From: Psychrobacter luti
Lineage (GTDB): Bacteria; Pseudomonadota; Gammaproteobacteria; Pseudomonadales; Moraxellaceae
Direction: 5' to 3'
Assembly: GCF_014192115.1 (NCBI RefSeq)
Contig: NZ_JACHXL010000001.1
Location: 1,045,169 to 1,109,168 of the forward strand
Length of the DNA: 64,000 nt
Shown: positions 1 through 9,006 of the stretch, in pieces
Layout: every line of letters starts with the position of its first letter
How positions within the stretch are numbered: the stretch's first letter is position 1
The notes under the pieces: generated by a model
Seen by the model: only the letters and a program-made list of their open reading frames with translations
The model's database searches: none
Told to the model about the DNA's origin: nothing
Position numbers and translations under genes: made by a program

Positions 1-355
1 GTCCATCGGGGAATACGTGACCCAAGTGCGCGCCACAATTGCTACACGTTACTTCGGTACGGCGCATACCCAATGAGTCATCAACGTGCTCATCGATGGC
101 GCCATTATCGATACCTTGATCGAAGCTTGGCCAGCCACAACCGGCATCGAACTTATTGTCCGACTCAAACAAGCTTGCACCGCAGCCTTTACAGCGGTAG
201 ATGCCTTTATCATTGACATCATTATAGACGCCAGTAAATGGACGCTCTGTGCCCTTCTCACGCATCACATGATACTCATCGGCACTCAGGCGCTCTTTCC
301 AGTCCGCTTCTGTCAACTGGCCGATTTCTTCTTTACTTAACTGATTGTCTTGCAT
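1..355 (-). CDS. msrB: Peptide-methionine (R)-S-oxide reductase MsrB (3' end outside window)
   Basis: The 118 visible N-terminal residues match MsrB, which reduces the R epimer of methionine sulfoxide in proteins with thioredoxin as electron donor. The text reads through the conserved ERPFTG segment, a first zinc-ligand pair in CKGC, the GCGWPSF block and a second pair in CSNC followed by [11 protein letters not shown]. The catalytic RYC-type cysteine lies beyond the left edge, so completeness cannot be judged. The start is the ATG at 353-355, preceded on the minus strand by AAGGAT with 7 bases of spacing. It is transcribed away from the HTH-aminotransferase gene. Confidence 0.93.
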   Translation of the reverse strand, partial: MQDNQLSKEEIGQLTEADWKERLSADEYHVMREKGTERPFTGVYNDVNDKGIYRCKGCGASLFESDNKFDAGCGWPSFDQGIDNGAIDEHVDDSLGMRRTEVTCSNCGAHLGHVFPDG

Positions 356-925
356 CGTTTATCCTTATGAAATATTTGGATGAAATGAGTGGCTATCTCA
401 TTTGTTGTCTCTCATTTTCTCGCGAAACATTATTGTTGGTTTTTATGAAAATGATAGCCTTTATCTGCTGCTTATCGACTGACTATTCAAGGTTGTTATT
501 ATAAAGGTAGTCGACTTGCCAGCTTAAAGCTTAAAGTTTTGAGAAACTCATTTAGATAGAGAAGTAAAATATAACAAATTATCTTGCCACCTAAATGAGT
601 AAAGTTGTAATTGTATTGTGTTAGCACATTACTTATTTTCCTATTCTCGATTCATTGTCACTGGTTTAATACCTTCTTACTCAACTCACCATTTGGCACC
701 AATTTCTTTGGAAACATCAAGCAGAGATGCTCGACCTATAAATGCAAGTTATTCTTTCATTTTTCTATATGCTTAAGATTAATTTGATAGATATCAATCT
801 ATATACTTGCATTAGAAGTTTATTTGCAATAATATCTTGCATTAGTACTAGGTTATGGCTAAGCAATCTATTAGTCGTCTGCTATTACAAATGCATTGAT
901 TGGTTAAGGTTAATAAAAGGTATAA
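356..925. other. AT-rich divergent intergenic region with repeats
   Basis: This 570-base spacer separates the divergent msrB and HTH-aminotransferase genes. It is AT-rich and I see no convincing gene in it. It holds a small palindrome, TTGATA-GA-TATCAA (784-797), and two identical copies of CTTGCATTAG (806-815 and 836-845), with another TTGCA at 824-828 between them. Both promoters must lie here. Confidence 0.6.
806..845. promoter_or_regulatory. Paired CTTGCATTAG direct repeats, candidate operator
   Basis: CTTGCATTAG occurs at 806-815 and again at 836-845, 30 bases apart or about three helical turns, with a TTGCA core also at 824-828. The pair lies 81-120 bases upstream of a gene whose product begins with an XRE-type DNA-binding domain. 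A role as its operator is inference only. Confidence 0.3.
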
Positions 926-2578
926 ATGATGATGGCTGACAGCAAAGAGTCACAAGCTAGCAAAGGCACGCAAGCCGAACGATTGGTACAATTGCGCCGC
1001 GATAAGGGCATGACTGCTGAGCAATTGGCACAAGCGATGACCGCAGCAGGCGCCAAGGTCAGTCGCGGGGCTATCTCTAATTGGGAGCGCGGCACCAACG
1101 GCATCGTATCATCGAAGCTGCCGACCTTAGCCCGTATCTTAGGTTGTAGCGAAGGCTATCTATTACGTGGTGAGCTGCAAAGTGGAGCTAATGTTAATAG
1201 CAACGTTAATAGCGATGCAGATTCAACTCAACGCATAAATACTCATAATAAAAATGCAGCCTCTAGCAAGCAAGTTAGCAACGCTCAACCAATGCCAAAT
1301 CAAGCAGCGCCAAATTCACAAAACAACCCTATGGGTGGTCACTCTATGAACACAATAAGAAAATCCGATAAATTACAAAACGTTTGCTACGATATTCGTG
1401 GTCCTCTGCTGCAAACGGCTAATAAAATGGAAGCCGAAGGCAAGCGCATTTTAAAGCTTAATATTGGTAACCCTGCCCCGTTCGGTCTTGAAGCACCGCA
1501 TGAGATTTTACGTGATGTGGCGATGAATTTGCCAGAAGCGACGGGATATTCAGACTCACAGGGGATTTTTGCGGCCCGTAAAGCAGTCTTACAATATTAT
1601 CAATCAAAGGGGCTGCTGTCCGCTGTTGACGTCCGTGATGTATATCTAGGTAATGGCGTCTCTGAGCTGATTGTCATGACCATGCAGGCGCTCATGAATG
1701 ATGGTGACGAAGTCCTTGTTCCTATGCCTGATTACCCGCTTTGGACCGCAGCTGCCAACTTAGCAGGTGGTACAGCAGTGCATTACCGCTGTAATGAAGA
1801 TGACAACTGGCATCCTGATATCGAAGACATCAAATCTAAAATCACCTCTAAGACCAAAGGTATCGTGGTTATTAACCCCAATAACCCAACGGGTGCACTG
1901 TATAGTGATGAATTGCTTCTACAGATTATTGAGGTCGCAAAAGAGCATGATTTAATCATCATGGCCGATGAGATTTACGACCGTATTCTTTATGATGATA
2001 TGGAACATACACCGATGAGCACCTTGACTGATGATGTGCTTGTGCTGTCCTACAACGGTCTATCAAAATCGCATCGTATCGCAGGTTTTCGTGCCGGTTG
2101 GATGATGGTTTCTGGTAAAAAGCATCACGCTGCTGACTTCATCGAAGGATTGGATATGCTGGCGTCTATGCGCCTATGTTCCAACGTCCAAGGGCAATAT
2201 GCTATACAAACGGCGATGGGCGGCTATCAAAGCATGAAGGATTTGACCTCTAAAAAAGGTCGTCTCTATAAGCAGCGTGAAATGGCGGTCTCACGCCTCA
2301 ATGCCATTAAAGGGATTTCTTGTACCATGCCGCAAGGGGCGTTTTATTGCTTTCCAAAGATGGATCCTAAGGTCTACCCTATCGAAGACGATATGGCGTT
2401 TATGATGGATTTATTGGTAGAAGAGAATGTACTGATGGTACAAGGCACAGGATTTAACTGGGATAAGCCAGATCATTTTCGCTTGGTATTTTTGCCCAAT
2501 CTACACGATTTAGAAGATGCCATGGATCGCTTAGAGCGCTTCTTTGCCAAAAAACGTAAGCAGTTTGGTACTGAATAA
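926..2578 (+). CDS. alaA: Alanine aminotransferase AlaA with N-terminal XRE-type HTH domain
   Basis: Residues about 17-81 form a Cro/CI-type helix-turn-helix (AERLVQLRRDKGMT, then a GAISNWERG recognition region). A polar Asn/Ser/Gln-rich linker (about 85-140) follows, and from Met141 the protein matches AlaA, the PLP-dependent glutamate-pyruvate transaminase. The PLP lysine is Lys381 in LSKSHR. NPNNPTG (318-324) and ADEIYD (347-352) are the usual class I/II aminotransferase signatures. E. coli AlaA starts where Met141 lies, so about 140 residues are extra. The start ATG at 926 follows AAAAGG. An internal ATG at 1346, with GGGTGG just upstream, could give an HTH-free enzyme. Unlike MocR regulators, which use a GntR-type winged helix, the DNA-binding part here is XRE-like. 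A bidirectional terminator follows. Confidence 0.9.
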   Translation: MMMADSKESQASKGTQAERLVQLRRDKGMTAEQLAQAMTAAGAKVSRGAISNWERGTNGIVSSKLPTLARILGCSEGYLLRGELQSGANVNSNVNSDADSTQRINTHNKNAASSKQVSNAQPMPNQAAPNSQNNPMGGHSMNTIRKSDKLQNVCYDIRGPLLQTANKMEAEGKRILKLNIGNPAPFGLEAPHEILRDVAMNLPEATGYSDSQGIFAARKAVLQYYQSKGLLSAVDVRDVYLGNGVSELIVMTMQALMNDGDEVLVPMPDYPLWTAAANLAGGTAVHYRCNEDDNWHPDIEDIKSKITSKTKGIVVINPNNPTGALYSDELLLQIIEVAKEHDLIIMADEIYDRILYDDMEHTPMSTLTDDVLVLSYNGLSKSHRIAGFRAGWMMVSGKKHHAADFIEGLDMLASMRLCSNVQGQYAIQTAMGGYQSMKDLTSKKGRLYKQREMAVSRLNAIKGISCTMPQGAFYCFPKMDPKVYPIEDDMAFMMDLLVEENVLMVQGTGFNWDKPDHFRLVFLPNLHDLEDAMDRLERFFAKKRKQFGTE

Positions 2579-2594
2579 AGATTCAAAAATCATA

Positions 2595-2635
2595 AAAAAA
2601 CGCTTATCGGCATAAGGCTGATAAGCGTTTTTTAT
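2595..2635. terminator. Bidirectional terminator between alaA and pit
   Basis: The arms AAAACGCTTATC and GATAAGCGTTTT flank an 11-base loop and are T-rich on both strands. It sits between the convergent ends of alaA and pit and can serve both. Confidence 0.9.
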
Positions 2636-2714
2636 TGTTAAATTAAGCTATAAATCTTTATGGTTAAAGTCTTATTAAACCATTATGCGGCTTTAATTTT
2701 AAAAAAACTTGGTC

Positions 2715-4322
2715 TTAAAAAATATTACTTAAGAAAATATAGCTGATAGCTGACATTGAAGCGGCGGCAGGAAGAGTAATTACCCATGCCAAACCGATAG
2801 GCTTCATCAGCGCCCAGTTGGTGTCTCTATTGACGATACCGATGCCAAGTACCGCGCCGACCAAGGTATGCGTACTCGATACTGGCAGCCCCATGGTCGA
2901 AGCGCCCATAACCACAGCAGCAGCAGCCAATTCCGCTGAGAAGCCAGAAGCGGGATGCATTTTTGCCAAATTGGTACCGACGGTTTGAATCACTTCTTTA
3001 CCGATAAACCAAAGACCAACGATTAGCGCGACACCAAAGGTCAGCATAACCGCAGGTGGTACTGCCGCTTCGGTAGCAATACTATTGGTACGGATAACGT
3101 CCATAATCGCCGCAAAAGGACCGACGGCGTTGGCGATATCGTTTGAGCCATGACTAAAGGCAAAGGCTGATGCGGTAAACACTTGCATCCAGCTAAACAT
3201 AATAAATGTCGCTTTGGTCAAATCTTCCTTATGTTTGCCGCGGATACTCTTGGTATAGATATAGGTCGCAAGCCACACCAGCGCTGCGATCATACCCATG
3301 ATTAAAAAACCCTGTAGCGTCGTCAAGCCATTATTGACGTTTTTAAGGCCTTTAAAGATGACCAAAGAGGCCATGACCGCGCCGCCGGCAGCCGCAATGA
3401 TAGGTACCCATTGCTTAAGGGCTTTTAGAGTATCAAGATTGGTACGCTCATTCTCAATTTCATAAAGCTTTTTATAGTAATCGGTCTCTAAATCTTCAAC
3501 CACGCAATCATCATCTTTATAGATTTCCTGATCACGTAACATTGCTGAGGTATAAGCCAGTTGTTCTGATTCGGTAAGACCATCCAAAAACTCTTTGTGA
3601 TTTTGCTTTAAGGTTTTTTTATCGCCTTTAAGGGTAGCAATATACGCTTCTGTTCTATCATTATATTCAATGATATTTTTCTTAATTTGTCCATATAACA
3701 GGTAGGACAGTAAGCCGCCTAATAACGGTGAAAGTACCCAAGAGATAGCAATTGTTCCAATGGTTCCCCAATTCACAGTAGAGAGTGCCATTTCGGTGCC
3801 ACCTAAAGTGATACCCAATACAATGGAGCTACCAACAACGCCGCCGATAATGGCGTGAGTGGTCGAAACCGGCAAACCTTTTTTGGTCGCAAACAACAAC
3901 CAAAATGCAGCAGCGATAAGCGCTGAGAGCATGACATAAATAAACTGGTTGGGCGTTACTGATAAACCATCTAGATCGACAATACCGCTCCGGATGGTAT
4001 CCGTCACCTCACCGCCTGCCAGCACCGCTCCTGATACTTCAAATATCGCCGCGATACCCAACGCTTGAGGGATAGTTAATGTCCCTGCTCCCACCGAGGT
4101 GCCAAAGGAGTTAGCGACATCGTTACCACCGATATTGAATGCCATAAAGACACCAAAAGCGGTTGCTACAATAAATAGCGTCGTCTGTTGACGCATTGTG
4201 TAGTCTAGACCCCACCACAAAAAGTAGCTGGTCATCGCAATCAGTAAAATGGCAAAAAATAGATTAATTCTCATAGAGCCTACTGATTTGGTTGACCCTG
4301 TAGAACTGCTGCTAATACCCAT
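2715..4322 (-). CDS. pit: PiT-family inorganic phosphate transporter
   Basis: This 535-residue polytopic membrane protein has the two inverted-repeat signatures of the PiT/PHO4 family: GGNDVANSFG near residues 65-74 and HGSNDIANAVGP in the second half. Each is followed by a G-rich S-T-H membrane motif (VSTTHAIIGG and VSSTHTLVGA). A charged cytoplasmic loop of roughly 100 residues between the halves is typical. The family imports metal-phosphate with protons (sodium in some members). E. coli PitA is slightly shorter (499). No DUF47/PhoU-like partner gene is adjacent, although many bacterial pit genes have one. The start ATG is preceded by AGGA at a rather long 11-base spacing. Confidence 0.93.
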   Translation of the reverse strand: MGISSSSTGSTKSVGSMRINLFFAILLIAMTSYFLWWGLDYTMRQQTTLFIVATAFGVFMAFNIGGNDVANSFGTSVGAGTLTIPQALGIAAIFEVSGAVLAGGEVTDTIRSGIVDLDGLSVTPNQFIYVMLSALIAAAFWLLFATKKGLPVSTTHAIIGGVVGSSIVLGITLGGTEMALSTVNWGTIGTIAISWVLSPLLGGLLSYLLYGQIKKNIIEYNDRTEAYIATLKGDKKTLKQNHKEFLDGLTESEQLAYTSAMLRDQEIYKDDDCVVEDLETDYYKKLYEIENERTNLDTLKALKQWVPIIAAAGGAVMASLVIFKGLKNVNNGLTTLQGFLIMGMIAALVWLATYIYTKSIRGKHKEDLTKATFIMFSWMQVFTASAFAFSHGSNDIANAVGPFAAIMDVIRTNSIATEAAVPPAVMLTFGVALIVGLWFIGKEVIQTVGTNLAKMHPASGFSAELAAAAVVMGASTMGLPVSSTHTLVGAVLGIGIVNRDTNWALMKPIGLAWVITLPAAASMSAISYIFLSNIF

Positions 4323-4888
4323 ACGTTGATACGTCCTGCGTAAGCTGATTGAAATTATATGAGATTGAAAACGTTACGCTGCTATGGATAATGTTTATTT
4401 TATCATCCAACTGATAGACAGCTTATATAATCGCGCAACGTAATTTTTGAATAACGGACTTTCTTATTACTGTTTTAAGTTATTACCCTAACGCTCGTGC
4501 TTTATTATTACGTTCGATGTTACTTGAAGGCAGTAAGGTAAAACACATCACTCAACATGCCACAAAGCCGCAAGTGGTATTGCCAAATCGTCTGATTACA
4601 GCATCTTGCGGCTTAAATGTTTTATGATAACAATGTTGGTACTGATAAATGTCGCTACTGATAACGGTATAAAAAATCAAAGCACTCTGTGCTGCTAACT
4701 TATTTTAGTGGTCAGCAGGAAACTTTACGCGCCTATTATATTAAATATAAGCGCACAATGCATGATGATATTGCGAGATTTGTAACTGCAAATGTAAGCG
4801 CTATAAAACTCATCGATTTAGTGAAAAATTGTTGTCATATTTTATAATTTGACTAAGCTAAAATACCATCAATTCTCAAAAATTTTAA
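4323..4888. other. Intergenic region pap-pit with one inverted repeat
   Basis: This 566-base AT-rich spacer lies between pap (3' end) and pit (5' end), both on the minus strand. No gene is supported. The one structured element is an inverted repeat with 10-base arms, AAGCCGCAAG (4565-4574) and CTTGCGGCTT (4605-4614), around a 30-base loop. I see no clear Pho-box-like repeat upstream of pit. Confidence 0.55.
4565..4614. repeat. Inverted repeat, 10-base arms with 30-base loop
   Basis: AAGCCGCAAG and CTTGCGGCTT are perfect complements in an otherwise AT-rich, unstructured spacer. There is no T-run, so a simple intrinsic terminator is unlikely. A regulatory site or a small-RNA stem is possible, without further support. 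Confidence 0.5.
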
Positions 4889-6541
4889 TCAGTTATCAGA
4901 CAGTGCCAAAGACAGCTGCTCAATTGCATGATCCAACACCTCCAAACGCGCCTGCCGCTTTTCATTGGTGGCAATGACACACCAAGGAGCGTCTTCTGTG
5001 TCGGTACGTGCCAGCATATCAGCTGCCGATTGTACATAATCTGACCAGTTATCACGATTGCGCCAATCATCATCGGTCAATTTAAATTGCTTATGCGGCG
5101 TCTCTTCTCGCGCCTCAAAGCGCTTAAGCTGCTCCTTCTTATCGATGGCAAGCCAGTATTTGATAACTATCGTCCCAGCCGCTACCAAATCTGTCTCGAA
5201 GCGATTGATTTCATCATAAGCACGCTGCCATTCTTCATCGGTAGCAAAGCCCTCAATACGTTCGACCAATACACGCCCATACCAAGTACGGTCAAAGATA
5301 GCGATACGGCTGATACGATCCGTTTGCTCATTGGGCAGTTTGGTCCAAAATCGCCATAGGTAAGGGTGTTGTAACTCGTAGAGCATTGGCGCGCCGATAT
5401 TATAAATTTGATACTCGCGTGGGTCGAGCGGCGCCACCAACCTTTTAATAGCGCCGCCCTTGCCAGCCGCATCCATGCCCTCAAAGGCAAAGACCACATG
5501 CCGACCCTTGCGCGCACGCAGCAACTCAGCAAGGCGCGCTTGCTTATCGGCAAGCGCTTCATGGTACTCGGACTTATCTATTTCTGCATCGTCAATATTT
5601 ATCAAAGTTTTAGGGACTTTTACTGGGTCAAACGTTTTAAGATTTTCTACCTGTTCGCCTTCCTCTGTGCGACTGCTTGCTAGCGCTGTTTGCATTGCTT
5701 GCAAAACTTGATGACAAAAATGCATGGCTGCTTGTGATTTGTCATCACCATCGATGATAATCCAATCTTCCTGCTGGCGTAATAGCGCCGTTGCCACCTC
5801 ATTAAAAGTTTCGACGACCTTTTTGCTTTTCCAATCAATTTGATATAAAAATTCTGGATCCGCTTTATCGTCATTAAGTCGCGCCTGCAAAGTTTCAATA
5901 TCGACATGAAACCAGCATTTGAGCAGTTTGGTTTGGTTAGCAGCAAGGTCTTGTTCAAATGCTTGTAACTTAGTCAGCTCTTTTTTTAAATAGTCTTGCC
6001 ATTGGGCAATAGGCAACGCTTTATTTTTCAGCTTCTTAGTATTTTTATCGCTGCTTTCTTTATGTTCATCACCTTCATTATCTAGCGTTGCCATACGCAT
6101 GACGTTATAAAGTAAATCAGCATACCAGTTACCAAAATAAACCATCACATCGCCATGACGTGGCAGCGCCTTGGTATGCGTCTGCCAAATCGGCTGATGC
6201 TCTAAGGGGCAATCACCAATGGTTGCCTCAACCTTAAGTAAACGCGGATCCACCCATTGCCGCAGCTGCGTAACGGCTGTGCCCTTGCCTGCTTGCTCCA
6301 TACCGTTGACCAGCACCAATAGTCCCGTTGGTTTATTAATAGTAGGTGGTGTCTGTTGCCGCGTGGCGCGCAGAGCAAACTGCGCGGTAACCAATGCCAA
6401 TCGCAACGTGTCTTTATCCATAGAAAAGAGATTCAACGGATTGGGTGTTAAGCGTTGTTCGATGACTTGCTTACTAAATTGGTCACTCACGGCTTGTGGT
6501 GCTTGGTCTTCAGTAGTATCATTTTTTTTGCTCATGTCCAT
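4889..6541 (-). CDS. pap: Polyphosphate:AMP phosphotransferase, two PPK2 domains
   Basis: The protein carries two tandem PPK2 modules, the layout of class II PPK2 (PAP), which uses polyphosphate to convert AMP to ADP. With residues counted from the farthest upstream ATG (6577), the first Walker-A-like loop is NGMEQAGKGT (91-100) and the second is EGMDAAGKGG (366-375). The lid motif DRTWYGRVLVERIEGF (429-444) is intact only in the second module. In the first it is replaced by FGNWYAD, so catalysis probably sits in the C-terminal half, as in characterised PAPs. The chosen start (ATG 6541) has GAG elements upstream. The ATGs at 6577 (no ribosome site) and 6535 are alternatives. It lies next to pit, so phosphate uptake and polyphosphate use are neighbours. 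Confidence 0.9.
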   Translation of the reverse strand: MDMSKKNDTTEDQAPQAVSDQFSKQVIEQRLTPNPLNLFSMDKDTLRLALVTAQFALRATRQQTPPTINKPTGLLVLVNGMEQAGKGTAVTQLRQWVDPRLLKVEATIGDCPLEHQPIWQTHTKALPRHGDVMVYFGNWYADLLYNVMRMATLDNEGDEHKESSDKNTKKLKNKALPIAQWQDYLKKELTKLQAFEQDLAANQTKLLKCWFHVDIETLQARLNDDKADPEFLYQIDWKSKKVVETFNEVATALLRQQEDWIIIDGDDKSQAAMHFCHQVLQAMQTALASSRTEEGEQVENLKTFDPVKVPKTLINIDDAEIDKSEYHEALADKQARLAELLRARKGRHVVFAFEGMDAAGKGGAIKRLVAPLDPREYQIYNIGAPMLYELQHPYLWRFWTKLPNEQTDRISRIAIFDRTWYGRVLVERIEGFATDEEWQRAYDEINRFETDLVAAGTIVIKYWLAIDKKEQLKRFEAREETPHKQFKLTDDDWRNRDNWSDYVQSAADMLARTDTEDAPWCVIATNEKRQARLEVLDHAIEQLSLALSDN

Positions 6542-6903
6542 ACTCGCTCTATTATTATTAGATAATGTTTTATGCATTGCTATACAGTTTTTATGGATAT
6601 TCTTTATGAATGATTTTCTTTGGATTGCTATGTTATAAATGATTTGTTTTTATAACATTGATTACAACACTTATCACAGGCCTTAAAGTCACCATTTTAG
6701 TTAATCATAGCATTGAGTAAATTCAGTAAATAACCCTGCTATGTAACAGTTTGGCATTTGTATTCTGCGTTATTTTCTTTTAAGGTGAACAAAATCTTGC
6801 AAGCATGCTTTAATAGCTGCCAATAAGTATAAGACTTAGTACCGTCTCACCCCTTTTATCATCAGTTTGATTGTTATTTTTACTTTTTATAGGACTACCT
6901 GCC
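6542..6903. other. Divergent intergenic region pap / FFLEELY-like gene
   Basis: About 360 bases of AT-rich sequence lie between two divergently transcribed genes and should hold both promoters. I see no gene, strong hairpin or recognisable operator here. Confidence 0.5.
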
Positions 6904-7614
6904 ATGACTGCGTTAGCCAATTTACAACAGCACTTAAACCGTTTTTGGGCGCTGCCACATCATGAAAATGCCGCCCTAAACACTAAGCTAAAAGAAGTAC
7001 AATCATGGCAACAAGCGCGTATCAAACGTACGCACAGCGCGCTATTTGAACAACCAAAAAACCAGTTAATGGCAGATTATTTCTTAACGCAGCTGTATGG
7101 TGGTGATGAATTTAAAGTATTGGCAGAGCAATTAGGACGCATCCTTCCTAAAGCCAAAAAACTTGAGCGCCTTGCCAAAGAGTCTTCTTTAGAAGCCGGT
7201 AGTATGGGCATTCAAGCCTCTATCTTGGCCATTGAGCTTGATTTACATTTGGCCAAGTGGCTGCTTGCTCAAGACTTGGCGGTTAATGAAGAGAATATGC
7301 TTGCCGCTTATCGCGCTGTCGATGAGGCAGATGAGCGCCGCGTGCAAATCAACAACCTAAAAGAAGTCTGCTATCGTACCGATAAAGACCTGAACTCCTT
7401 TATGCTCAAAAAAGCTTTTGCAATGGCGAAAGGCGCTGCGTATCGCTATAACTTCCAACCGCTTTACGACTTTATTGATGCAGGCTTTAAAGCCATGAAA
7501 CCGCTAAAAAGTGTCAGCAGCTTTATCGAACCGTTTTGTGAGCGTGAGCTTGAGATTATTGACGAAGTTCACAACACGGATAATGGCGGTAAGCCAGCAA
7601 CGTTTGGTGTATGA
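6904..7614 (+). CDS. FFLEELY-motif-like protein, function unknown
   Basis: The product is a 236-residue soluble, mostly helical protein without signal peptide or membrane segment. It resembles the Moraxellaceae/Pseudomonadaceae proteins named after an FFLEELY motif. Here the motif reads YFLTQLYGGDEF near residue 60, after a long helix rich in Gln, Lys and Arg. No enzymatic motif is visible and I assign no function. The ATG at 6904 is chosen because AGGA lies 9 bases upstream. A TTG 33 bases earlier would add a hydrophobic stretch and has no ribosome site. It lies 103 bases before ubiE in the same direction, so co-transcription is possible. Confidence 0.7.
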   Translation: MTALANLQQHLNRFWALPHHENAALNTKLKEVQSWQQARIKRTHSALFEQPKNQLMADYFLTQLYGGDEFKVLAEQLGRILPKAKKLERLAKESSLEAGSMGIQASILAIELDLHLAKWLLAQDLAVNEENMLAAYRAVDEADERRVQINNLKEVCYRTDKDLNSFMLKKAFAMAKGAAYRYNFQPLYDFIDAGFKAMKPLKSVSSFIEPFCERELEIIDEVHNTDNGGKPATFGV

Positions 7615-7717
7615 TAGGTTCAATAATACACGTGGCCAATGGCGCTGTATCTTTATTCAACAATGATTAAACAGCGCTTATATATGCCATCATAAAAAAA
7701 AATAATAGGATAATTGT

Positions 7718-8842
7718 ATGACTGATCATTCAAATAACAATGCTGCAACTGATGCTACTTCTCATGGTCACCTGCAAGATAAATTGGTCAAAGACAGTAT
7801 TACCAATAATCAAAATATCACTGAGCAGGTAAAAGCGCGTCAAAGCCTTGTTTCTAATACAACGCTTAATGAAAATGCCGCAGTCGATAACAGCAAAAAT
7901 AATGACTTTACGCAAGTGCAAGATTTACCAACCGGAACCCCACAAGGTCAACAAACGACTATGCCAAACCACACAACCAACGCTAACAACACTTTAAACA
8001 ACAGCGCAAACAACGCTCCTACGCAAGCACAAACTGCTAAACAAACGCTTTTTAACCAACGTGATGACATCAATAATCCACATACGCCTGATACCGACGG
8101 TAATGAGCAAACGCATTTTGGTTATCAAACGGTCAATAAAGCTGAAAAGCAAGCGCGCGTTGCTGATGTCTTTACCTCAGTTGCCAAAAAATATGACATC
8201 ATGAATGACTTAATGTCATTTGGTATTCATCGTTTATGGAAGCGTTATGCGATTAGCTTATCGGGTGTACGCGCCGGTCAGCATGTGCTTGATATCGCTG
8301 GTGGTACGGGTGATTTGGCCAAAGTGTTCAGCCGTGAAGTTGGTCGCAACGGTAAAGTCGTGTTATCTGATATCAATGCGGCGATGTTAGAAGTTGGTCG
8401 TGAGCGCTTGATTAATGCTGGCTGTAACAACGTCGATTTCGTCTTAGCAAACGCTGAAACCTTAGCGCCATTTGATGATAATAGCTTTGATCTGCTAACC
8501 ATCAGCTTTGGTCTGCGTAATGTCACGGACAAAGATGCTGCTCTAAAATCTATGTATCGTGTGCTTAAACCAGGTGGTCGTTTATTGATTTTAGAGTTTT
8601 CAAAACCTGTGTTTGAGCCTTTGTCTAAAGCATATGACTTGTATTCATTCACAGCGCTACCGATGATGGGTAAGCTGGTTGCTAACGATTCGGAAAGCTA
8701 TAAATATTTAGCTGAATCGATTCGTATGCATCCTGATCAGCAGACGTTAAAGCAGATGATGCAGCAAGCAGGCTTTGAAAATTGCGATTATCATAACCTG
8801 ACGGCTGGCATTGTCGCTGTCCATCGCGGTTTTAAAGCGTAA
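7718..8842 (+). CDS. ubiE: Ubiquinone C-methyltransferase UbiE with long N-terminal extension
   Basis: Residues from about 131 to the end match UbiE (THFGYQTV, then the SAM-binding [10 protein letters not shown] and SFGLRNVTD). UbiE is the class I methyltransferase that C-methylates the benzoquinone ring in ubiquinone synthesis (and demethylmenaquinone where present). E. coli UbiE is 251 residues and this is 374. The extra 130 N-terminal residues are Asn/Thr/Gln/Ser-rich and look disordered, with no targeting signal. The start ATG at 7718 has a good AGGA, and the only later in-frame Met before the core is Met82, so the extension seems to be translated. ubiJ and ubiB follow in the same direction, as in many gammaproteobacteria. 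Confidence 0.94.
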   Translation: MTDHSNNNAATDATSHGHLQDKLVKDSITNNQNITEQVKARQSLVSNTTLNENAAVDNSKNNDFTQVQDLPTGTPQGQQTTMPNHTTNANNTLNNSANNAPTQAQTAKQTLFNQRDDINNPHTPDTDGNEQTHFGYQTVNKAEKQARVADVFTSVAKKYDIMNDLMSFGIHRLWKRYAISLSGVRAGQHVLDIAGGTGDLAKVFSREVGRNGKVVLSDINAAMLEVGRERLINAGCNNVDFVLANAETLAPFDDNSFDLLTISFGLRNVTDKDAALKSMYRVLKPGGRLLILEFSKPVFEPLSKAYDLYSFTALPMMGKLVANDSESYKYLAESIRMHPDQQTLKQMMQQAGFENCDYHNLTAGIVAVHRGFKA

Positions 8843-8907
8843 ACAAGCTTATTTATGCTTAATGTCTAGTGATAAAAACTAATTATAAAAGCTTATTGAT
8901 AATATAA

Positions 8908-8933
8908 AAACGTCTGTCATTAGATAGACGTTT
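8908..8933. terminator. Short hairpin between ubiE and ubiJ
   Basis: AAACGTCTGTC and GATAGACGTTT pair over 11 positions (one G-U) around an ATTA loop. Only three T follow on the plus strand, so it is at best a weak attenuator within the ubi operon. Confidence 0.45.
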
Positions 8934-9006
8934 GATAATCGTCGTAACAGCCAATATTGAGATATGCGCCACGCTTATGGCGCTTAACCAAACATGCGAG
9001 AGCCTT

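Noticed and set aside
86..504. Two plus-strand frames over msrB and its upstream spacer.
   Set aside because: The first is antisense to the conserved MsrB sequence; the second starts inside it and continues into AT-rich non-coding DNA with no ribosome site.
690..712. TGGCACC-rich stretch resembling a sigma-54 -24 element upstream of the HTH-aminotransferase gene.
   Set aside because: The matching -12 GC is absent at the required spacing.
5182..5562. 126-codon frame overlapping pap in another frame.
   Set aside because: It lies entirely within the conserved PPK2 coding region and shows no family match.
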